NCBI GenBank assembly: GCA_031259655.1 | Contig: JAIRLF010000200.1 | Location: forward strand, 1 to 6,382 | Length of the DNA stretch: 6,382 nucleotides | Direction: 5' to 3' | Origin: Prevotellaceae bacterium | GTDB lineage: Bacteria > Bacteroidota > Bacteroidia > Bacteroidales > UBA932 | Shown here: piece by piece, positions 1 to 4,800 of the stretch | Layout of the letters: each line of letters starts with the position of its first letter | Position numbering within the stretch: the stretch's first letter is position 1 | Notes under the pieces: generated by a model | The model's input: only the letters and a program-made list of their open reading frames with translations | Told to the model about the DNA's origin: nothing | Databases searched by the model: none | Translations under genes and position numbers: made by a program

Positions 1-86
1 AAGAATATCAGCAACAAAAACACTATGTCGGTCATCGAAGCCATGCTGAAACCGGCATTCACCTTCGAACTTCTTTTTATTGACAT
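1..86 (-). CDS. exbD: ExbD/TolR family biopolymer transport protein, N-terminal fragment (cut by window edge)
   Basis: Reading leftward from the ATG at 86-84 gives MSIKRSSKVNAGFSMASMTD followed by IVFLLLIFF, open to the left edge. This is the standard start of ExbD/TolR proteins: a short basic cytoplasmic segment, then a single membrane helix beginning with a T-D pair. Asp20 sits where E. coli ExbD has Asp25 and TolR has Asp23, the proton-carrying residue essential for energy transduction (known of the family). The periplasmic domain lies outside the window. The gene follows the ExbB-like gene in the same direction after 59 nt, so the two very probably form one operon and one inner-membrane complex that uses the proton gradient to drive a TonB- or TolA-like partner. 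Only about 28 codons are visible, so ExbD cannot be told from TolR. The start is supported by the normal N-terminal length; another ATG at 97-95 is in a frame that stops at once. Confidence 0.87.
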   Translation of the reverse strand, partial: MSIKRSSKVNAGFSMASMTDIVFLLLIF

Positions 87-100
87 ATTTCTATCATTTA

Positions 101-147
101 ATAATCAAAATCAAAAATCGTAAATCAAAAATCAAAAATCAAAAATT
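101..147. repeat. Short tandem repeat, ATCAAAA heptamer, in the exbB-exbD gap
   Basis: Three perfect head-to-tail copies of ATCAAAA lie at 124-130, 131-137 and 138-144. A diverged copy (ATCGTAA, 117-123), another perfect copy at 110-116 and a sixth at 104-110 overlapping it by one base precede them. The array runs up to the stop codon of the ExbB-like gene (146-148) and covers most of the gap before the ExbD-like start. On the transcribed strand it reads as TTTTGAT units. It has no dyad symmetry and cannot form a hairpin, so it is not a terminator. Short AT-rich intergenic repeats of this kind are prone to slippage; any effect on expression is inference. Confidence 0.8.
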
Positions 148-841
148 AAGCAGGCTCATTAAGCAAGTCCATGAACTCAATCGTGTTTGATTCCATCTTG
201 TAGACAATTCGTTCTATACGCGCCACCAGATAATTATATCCAAAGAAAGCCATGATACCGACAATCAAGCCTCCAACAGTAGTAACCATAGCAACATATA
301 TACCGCCGGACAGCAGCGACACGTCGATATTATTTCCGGCTTCGGACATGTTGTAAAAAGCCTGTATCATACCGGCAACCGTCCCCAAGAATCCAATCAT
401 CGGCGCGCCGCCGGCGACAGTCGCCAACATGGGGAGCCCGCGTTCGAGCCTCGCAACTTCCAGATTACCCATGTTTTCTACGGCAGTCTGCACATCGCTG
501 AGCGGGCGGCCGATTCGTTCGAGCCCTTTTTCGATAAGGCGTGCAATAGGGCTTTCGGTCATACGGCAAAGGTCTATTGCATAATTGATTTGCCCGCTAT
601 GGACATATTGTTTGATTTGGTCCATAAAACGGTTGTCGGCTTGCGATGCTTTGATGATAGCTAACAGTCTTTCGACAAATATCCAAACTGCAACAAACGA
701 AAGCCCTAATAGAACCCACATCAACCATCCTCCCGACCAAAACAGTTCTAAAAAACTTATTTCCATTTTGGTTCCACTTTCTAAACCATTTGAGACAACA
801 CTATCCGGTTGTAATGCTCTTTCTAATTCATCTAATAACAT
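146..841 (-). CDS. exbB: MotA/TolQ/ExbB proton channel family protein
   Basis: Inner-membrane channel subunit that with ExbD/TolR converts proton-motive force into motion, energising TonB-dependent uptake or Tol-Pal envelope maintenance. The 231-residue protein has three hydrophobic segments, at about 38-58, 137-160 and 178-205, with a cytoplasmic loop of about 75 residues between the first two, as in the family. Signature stretches are GFLGTVAGMI (150-159) in helix 2 and MVTTVGGLIVGI (185-196) in helix 3. The pore threonines of E. coli ExbB (T148, T181) correspond by eye to T154 and T188. Helix 3 has Val183 where E. coli ExbB/TolQ have a conserved glutamate. The start at 841 gives a 25-residue hydrophilic lead; Met26 (766-764) is an alternative start just before the first helix. 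The 841 start is favoured because the -7 element lies a short distance upstream and such leads occur in Bacteroidota homologues. The next gene encodes ExbD/TolR. Tol versus Ton assignment is open. Confidence 0.93.
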   Translation of the reverse strand: MLLDELERALQPDSVVSNGLESGTKMEISFLELFWSGGWLMWVLLGLSFVAVWIFVERLLAIIKASQADNRFMDQIKQYVHSGQINYAIDLCRMTESPIARLIEKGLERIGRPLSDVQTAVENMGNLEVARLERGLPMLATVAGGAPMIGFLGTVAGMIQAFYNMSEAGNNIDVSLLSGGIYVAMVTTVGGLIVGIMAFFGYNYLVARIERIVYKMESNTIEFMDLLNEPA

Positions 842-867
842 ATCAAATTTTTTATTAATTTTTCGCG

Positions 868-875
868 CAAAGTTA
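868..875 (-). promoter_or_regulatory. Candidate Bacteroidota -7 element for the exbB-exbD operon
   Basis: On the minus strand this reads TAACTTTG, an exact match to TAnnTTTG, the -7 consensus recognised by the primary sigma factor of Bacteroidota (established for Bacteroides). It lies 27-34 nt upstream of the ExbB-like start at 841, so a transcript would have a leader of about 20 nt. I see no clear TTTG or TTG -33 element at the expected spacing (around 895-900), which lowers confidence. Confidence 0.55.
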
Positions 876-876
876 T

Positions 877-884
877 TACTTTTG
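877..884 (+). promoter_or_regulatory. Candidate Bacteroidota -7 element for the dacB-like gene
   Basis: TACTTTTG matches TAnnTTTG exactly and lies 39-46 nt upstream of the carboxypeptidase ATG at 923, giving a predicted leader of about 30 nt. It is one base away from the oppositely directed element at 868-875. No good TTTG -33 element is present at about 852-858, where the sequence is AT-rich. Confidence 0.58.
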
Positions 885-922
885 CGCGATTTATTGATAA
901 AAAATGGAGAAAAATTTTTTGT

Positions 923-2395
923 ATGCGATTAAAATTAATCTTTTTGTTGGCTTTTTTTGCATTGTCGAAGGGTCTAACGTCCCAAATATCAGCGGAAAAA
1001 AGATTGTCCGACTGTGTCAATACAATTATTAATGATACAGACCTGAAAGGCGCTTTTTTCGGCATTAAACTGGTCGATTGCGACACGGGAAAGACAATTT
1101 TTGAACATAATCCGGAGTTAAAAATGATTCCCGCGTCAATTCAAAAAGTTATAACGACGGGAGCAGGATTCAGCGGTTTGGGCGACGGTTATACTTTCAA
1201 AACGTCTGTTTATCGCGACGGAACACTCGCTGCCGATTCGGTTTTAGACGGAAACCTGTACATTGTCGGAGGCGGCGACCCTTCGCTCGGCTCGGAAAAT
1301 TTTCCGGAAGCGGCGTCCGGAATTATCTTCGACAGAATAGTTTACGAACTGAAAAACGCGGGAATAGCCAAAATCAACGGCAAAATAACAGTAGACGACT
1401 CGTATTTCGACGGAAACCGTTCTACCTCCGAAACTGTTCACTCTTCCTGGGAATGGGAAGACATAGGAAGTTATTATGGAACAGGCGTTCACGGGTTGAA
1501 TTTTTGCGAAAACTTTTTTACGGCAAACATTTCCTGCAACGAACACGCCGGGAACGTTATCACTCCCGAATATCCTTATTCCGAAATTGTTATGCCGAGC
1601 ATAGAAACCGATATAACGATTATTCACAAAGATTCTTTGCCAAATGTCGCGTCATTTTCGTCTCCGGAAACTAACCGTTACATTATCAGAGGTGAAATGC
1701 CGGCGGGAAAAGACGTCGAACTGGATTGCGCATTGCAAAATCCTTCCGCAGCGTTCGAATTTTGGTTGAGAAACCATTTAAGTCTCAACGGGATAATTGC
1801 GATATACAACACTGTCGATTCCGCTTTCGACAGCGAAAAACATTTGTTGATGGAAATAGAATCGCCTCCATACCGCGAACTCGCAAAATTCACTAATTAT
1901 GTCAGCAACAATCTTTTTGCAGACGTTATTTTCAAAAATATCTCGAAAGAAAAAACAGGAGAGGCATCGTTTTCGAAAAGCGCAAAAAACATGAACGACT
2001 TTCTTAATAATACCTTGAACCTTAATACGCAAAATATCCGTATCGTCGACGGAAGCGGTCTATCGAGACATAATTTGACAACGCCGGAGTTTATGTGCGA
2101 ATATCTGCGGGCGGTCAAACTCCATATCCCTGATTTTCACCTTTCGCTACCTTCGCCCGGGACGGACAAAAGTACGTTAAAGTATTTCATGACAAGCTAT
2201 TCGAACAAAAAGAACAAAGAACGCATTTTTCTCAAAAGCGGCTCCATGACAGGCGTATTGAATTATGCCGGATACATAATCAATAAAAAGGGTGAAACTG
2301 TTTGCGTCGCAATAATGACGAACAATTTTCTCTGCAAAACGAAAGAACTGAGACCAAAATTGGAACGACTTGTTTATTTGATATCGGAATTGTGA
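923..2395 (+). CDS. dacB: D-alanyl-D-alanine carboxypeptidase/endopeptidase, PBP4 type (peptidase S13)
   Basis: Periplasmic penicillin-binding protein that trims the terminal D-Ala from peptidoglycan stem peptides and cleaves cross-links, acting in cell-wall remodelling. The 490-residue length is normal for the S13 family. A signal peptide spans about residues 1-20 (basic MRLK, then a hydrophobic core). All three active-site motifs are visible: SIQK (72-75, nucleophile Ser72 and Lys75), SNN (328-330) and KSG (438-440) within KSGSMTG. The family's DGSGLSR stretch (376-382) and the VGGGDPSL stretch (about 115-122) are also present. The large insert between SxxK and SxN (about 76-325) is typical of PBP4. 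KSG in place of KTG is a common variant. The mature protein has eight cysteines, so disulfides are possible. The ATG at 923 is chosen because it directly precedes the signal peptide; an ATG at 904 is in another frame. It is divergent from the ExbB-like gene and looks monocistronic. Confidence 0.95.
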   Translation: MRLKLIFLLAFFALSKGLTSQISAEKRLSDCVNTIINDTDLKGAFFGIKLVDCDTGKTIFEHNPELKMIPASIQKVITTGAGFSGLGDGYTFKTSVYRDGTLAADSVLDGNLYIVGGGDPSLGSENFPEAASGIIFDRIVYELKNAGIAKINGKITVDDSYFDGNRSTSETVHSSWEWEDIGSYYGTGVHGLNFCENFFTANISCNEHAGNVITPEYPYSEIVMPSIETDITIIHKDSLPNVASFSSPETNRYIIRGEMPAGKDVELDCALQNPSAAFEFWLRNHLSLNGIIAIYNTVDSAFDSEKHLLMEIESPPYRELAKFTNYVSNNLFADVIFKNISKEKTGEASFSKSAKNMNDFLNNTLNLNTQNIRIVDGSGLSRHNLTTPEFMCEYLRAVKLHIPDFHLSLPSPGTDKSTLKYFMTSYSNKKNKERIFLKSGSMTGVLNYAGYIINKKGETVCVAIMTNNFLCKTKELRPKLERLVYLISEL

Positions 2396-2444
2396 GTTGC
2401 GAACATGTTGAAATGCAAGATATTTGCAGTTGCGATTAATAAAA

Positions 2445-2477
2445 TTTGCCGCAATTCGCGTTTATTTTATACCTTGC
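2445..2477 (+). promoter_or_regulatory. Candidate promoter for the lipoprotein-surA-ostA operon
   Basis: TTTG at 2445-2448 is followed after 21 nt by TACCTTG (2470-2476), close to the Bacteroidota -33/-7 pattern TTTG-N19-21-TAnnTTTG but one T short in the -7 element. The predicted start would be near 2483, leaving a leader of about 75 nt before the ATG at 2559. The rest of the 163-nt spacer (2396-2558) shows no gene and no convincing terminator for the upstream gene. Confidence 0.42.
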
Positions 2478-2558
2478 GCCGTTTTTGCCGGATAATGCAG
2501 GGGTAAATTAAACTCCGCAAACATTTTTCCGTCAAAGACAGGAAAAAGATTTGTATTG

Positions 2559-3404
2559 ATGAGACAAAAAATTGTAATTCTTTTGATTACTTCGCTTCTT
2601 ATGTTATCGTGCGCCCCAAAGCGTCAACGGAATGAGACGCCTATAGCGGAAGCGGGCGCGAAAAAACTGTATCTGTCCGACATCAAAGAATATCTGCACA
2701 ATCTGTCGCCCGAAGACAGTGTTACAATCCTGACGGATTACGTAAACAAATGGGCGAAAAATCAATCGGTATTAAGATATGCCGAAAACAATCTTTCGGA
2801 CGAAGACAAGAATATCGACAAAGAAATCGACGATTACAGGACATCCCTGTTGATATACAAATACGAACAGAAATATATCCGCTCCAAGATGGATACGACT
2901 GTTAGCGAAGCCGAAATAGAACAGTTCTATAAAAACAATCCCGACAATTTCCAATTAACGGGCATATTAGTCAAAGCGCTATATATCAAAGTCGCAACCG
3001 ATTTTAAAAGCATAGACAGGATACGACAACTATACCGTTCGAACAGAGAAGGAGATATCGAAGAACTCGAAAAAATTGCGCTGAGCGGCGTAGATGCATA
3101 CAGCACGTTTAACGGCGAATGGATGCTTTTCAGCGAAATCGTCGCCCTTTTGCCCGGCTCGGAAGAGGTATACGAAAACAGAGTAATCAGAATGAGAGCC
3201 ATAGAAGACAGCGACGAAAACTATTTCTATTTCCTTAAAATAAACGACATATCGATGAAAGGAACGCTCGCGCCTTTGGAACACGTGAGGTCAAATATAA
3301 AAGATATAATCATTAACCGCAGGAAAATAAACACTATACGTCAAATGGAAAACTTGATATTTAAAGAGGCAATGAATAGAAACGAAATAAAAATAAATAG
3401 ATAA
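2559..3404 (+). CDS. Lipoprotein with SurA/PrsA-like chaperone domain, parvulin domain degenerate
   Basis: Probably a membrane-anchored periplasmic chaperone of the SurA/PpiD/PrsA type. The 281-residue protein starts with a lipoprotein signal ending LLMLSC, with Cys18 as the likely lipidated residue. Basic residues follow (APKRQR), unlike the acidic export signal known for surface lipoproteins of Bacteroidota, so it is inferred to face the periplasm. Residues about 30-130 resemble the helical SurA N-domain: a 'LYLSDIKEYL' opening, WAKNQSVLRYAE, and VSEAEIEQFYKNNPDNF (115-131), the usual helix before a parvulin domain. The next region (about 133-235) has roughly parvulin length but lacks the GGdlG and GyHIi hallmarks, so isomerase activity is doubtful. 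A charged C-terminal helix (about 240-276) matches the chaperone's closing helix. The ATG at 2559 is preferred to TTG at 2556. The SurA-like gene starts 12 nt downstream, suggesting co-transcription and related work on outer-membrane proteins. Confidence 0.75.
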   Translation: MRQKIVILLITSLLMLSCAPKRQRNETPIAEAGAKKLYLSDIKEYLHNLSPEDSVTILTDYVNKWAKNQSVLRYAENNLSDEDKNIDKEIDDYRTSLLIYKYEQKYIRSKMDTTVSEAEIEQFYKNNPDNFQLTGILVKALYIKVATDFKSIDRIRQLYRSNREGDIEELEKIALSGVDAYSTFNGEWMLFSEIVALLPGSEEVYENRVIRMRAIEDSDENYFYFLKINDISMKGTLAPLEHVRSNIKDIIINRRKINTIRQMENLIFKEAMNRNEIKINR

Positions 3405-3416
3405 ATAGATATTATT

Positions 3417-4781
3417 ATGATAAAAAAATTAACGGCAATTATTATATTTGCATTGGCTCTACTGCCATTATCGAAAGCGCAAACATCGCTGGATAAAGTC
3501 GTTGCAATTGTAGGCGACGAAGCCATTCTGGAATCCGACATCGACATGCTGTATCGCGACATGCAGATTCGCGGAGGATTGGAAAATCTCAAAGAAGGCG
3601 ACCCGAAATGTCAAATACTCAAAATATTCAGAGACCAAAAACTGTTGGTGGCGCAAGCAAAACTCGACAGTCTGGTACAAGACGTGGAAAATATCCCAAA
3701 CAAAGTCGACCGTAATATCGCCGCCATGATAGCGCAGTACGGCAAAGACGCGCTGGAAGCCTATTACAAAAAAACGATTGAACAGTTCCGCGAAGAAAGC
3801 ATTGAATTTGAGACGGAACAATCGTATGCCATATCGATGCAATCATCGCTTGCCAAGAAAATAAAAATCACTCCAAGCGAAATCGCAAAATATTTTAAAA
3901 CACTGAATAAAGACACAATACCGATAATTATTCCCGACCAGTATGTGATATACGAGATAGCGAAGAAACCCAATTCGGAAAAGGCGATTCTCGATGTTAA
4001 GGAAAAATTGCTCGGTTTGCGCAAACGTATTTTGGACGGAGAAAAATTCCAGACACTGGCAGCTTTGTATTCCGAACACGAATCGTCAATCCGCGGCGGA
4101 GAAATGGGTCTTAATCCATTAGAAGGCAATGTGTTTTCGGTTCGTTCGACGTTGAGCGTCATGCGAACAGGTCAAATATCGAAAATCATCGAATCGGAAG
4201 ACGGTTTCCATATTCTTCAACTGTTGGAAAAGCAGGACGATACAGGGCTTGTCAATTACCGGCAAATTAAGTTGAGACCAAAATATAGCCTTGAAGACCA
4301 AGCTCTTGGTTTTGCACGATTAGACAGTATCGTGAAACAAATCGAAGCAGACAGCATTACATTTGAACAGGCAGCATTAATATATTCCGAAAACGAAAAA
4401 TCGAGCTTCGGCAACGGGCTGATTGTGAATATGAACGAATATTCCGGCGACATACGTACATCGTTCTACAAAGATGAGCTGAATCCCGACGATTTCAGAG
4501 CAATAGAACATATCGGAGTAGGCGAAATATCAAAACCTTATGCTTCGACGGATACAAAATCGGGACAAATGTTCTACAAAGTGATTATGTTGAAAGAGTT
4601 TATTCCCTCGCATCCTGTCAACCTGAAAGATGATTTCACTTACATATCAAGATTATACGAAAACAAGAAGCAAAACGAAGCAATAGAAGCATGGGTGTCG
4701 AAAAAAGCAGAGACCGAATATATCCGGATAAGCGACAAATACAAAGAATGTCCGTTTGTCAAGGCGGCATGGCTGTTTTAA
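3417..4781 (+). CDS. surA: SurA-like periplasmic peptidyl-prolyl cis-trans isomerase/chaperone
   Basis: Periplasmic chaperone that escorts unfolded outer-membrane proteins to the assembly machinery and may isomerise proline bonds. The 454-residue protein has a signal peptide with cleavage expected after SKA (19-21). The SurA N-domain opens with LDKVVAIVGDEAILESDID (25-43), a strong family hallmark. Parvulin domain 1 (about 172-275) carries FQTLAALYSEHES, RGGEMG (226-231) and EDGFHILQLL (261-270), matching catalytic parvulins. Domain 2 (about 278-395) has the same layout (FEQAALIYSENEKSSFGNG, VGEISKP) but its glycine pair is G-N-G, and DTKSGQMFYKVI replaces the GyHIi strand, so it is less clearly active. 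A C-terminal helix (about 400-432) returns to the chaperone core, as in SurA. The end, ECPFVKAAWLF, carries a lone C-x-F...W pattern. No Shine-Dalgarno sequence is evident. It sits between the lipoprotein and the OstA-like gene with 12- and 19-nt gaps, likely in one operon. Confidence 0.93.
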   Translation: MIKKLTAIIIFALALLPLSKAQTSLDKVVAIVGDEAILESDIDMLYRDMQIRGGLENLKEGDPKCQILKIFRDQKLLVAQAKLDSLVQDVENIPNKVDRNIAAMIAQYGKDALEAYYKKTIEQFREESIEFETEQSYAISMQSSLAKKIKITPSEIAKYFKTLNKDTIPIIIPDQYVIYEIAKKPNSEKAILDVKEKLLGLRKRILDGEKFQTLAALYSEHESSIRGGEMGLNPLEGNVFSVRSTLSVMRTGQISKIIESEDGFHILQLLEKQDDTGLVNYRQIKLRPKYSLEDQALGFARLDSIVKQIEADSITFEQAALIYSENEKSSFGNGLIVNMNEYSGDIRTSFYKDELNPDDFRAIEHIGVGEISKPYASTDTKSGQMFYKVIMLKEFIPSHPVNLKDDFTYISRLYENKKQNEAIEAWVSKKAETEYIRISDKYKECPFVKAAWLF

Positions 4782-4800
4782 AGTGAAAGACGCTGTGAAT

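Larger units (their letters stand above)
864..888. repeat. Imperfect inverted repeat in the divergent intergenic region
   Basis: Left arm CGCGCAAAG (864-872) and right arm CTTTTGCGCG (879-888) are reverse complements except for one extra A/T in the right arm, around a TTATTA centre. The symmetry arises largely because two TAnnTTTG elements with GC-rich downstream ends face away from each other. It could also be a protein-binding site. No T-run follows either arm in the way an intrinsic terminator would need. Confidence 0.7.

Noticed and set aside
104..144. Heptamer array as a CRISPR array or promoter
   Set aside because: The units are 7 bp with no spacers, and no TAnnTTTG element lies downstream on the minus strand before the ExbD-like start.
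904..922. ATG at 904 as an upstream start of the carboxypeptidase
   Set aside because: It is 19 nt upstream and out of frame with the signal peptide and the active-site motifs.
585..932. Plus-strand open frame of 115 codons opposite the start of the ExbB-like gene
   Set aside because: It lies almost wholly antisense to a confidently recognised gene, has no family features, and crosses the divergent promoter region.
832..1086. Minus-strand open frame of 84 codons across the intergenic region and the start of the carboxypeptidase gene
   Set aside because: It is antisense to the signal peptide of a clear S13 peptidase and overlaps the ExbB-like start; no recognisable features.
2414..2454. Possible terminator hairpins after the carboxypeptidase gene (TGCAA/TTGCA and TTGCG/CGCAA)
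   Set aside because: Stems are only 5 bp, and no T-run follows; the second would have a 15-nt loop and overlaps the candidate -33 element.
2556..2558. TTG as start of the lipoprotein gene
   Set aside because: An ATG follows immediately at 2559 and gives the same signal sequence; the TTG adds one residue and nothing else.
4783..4785. GTG as start of the OstA-like gene
   Set aside because: In frame and two bases after the surA stop, but it would add VKDAVN before an already complete signal peptide at the ATG of 4801; possible but less likely.
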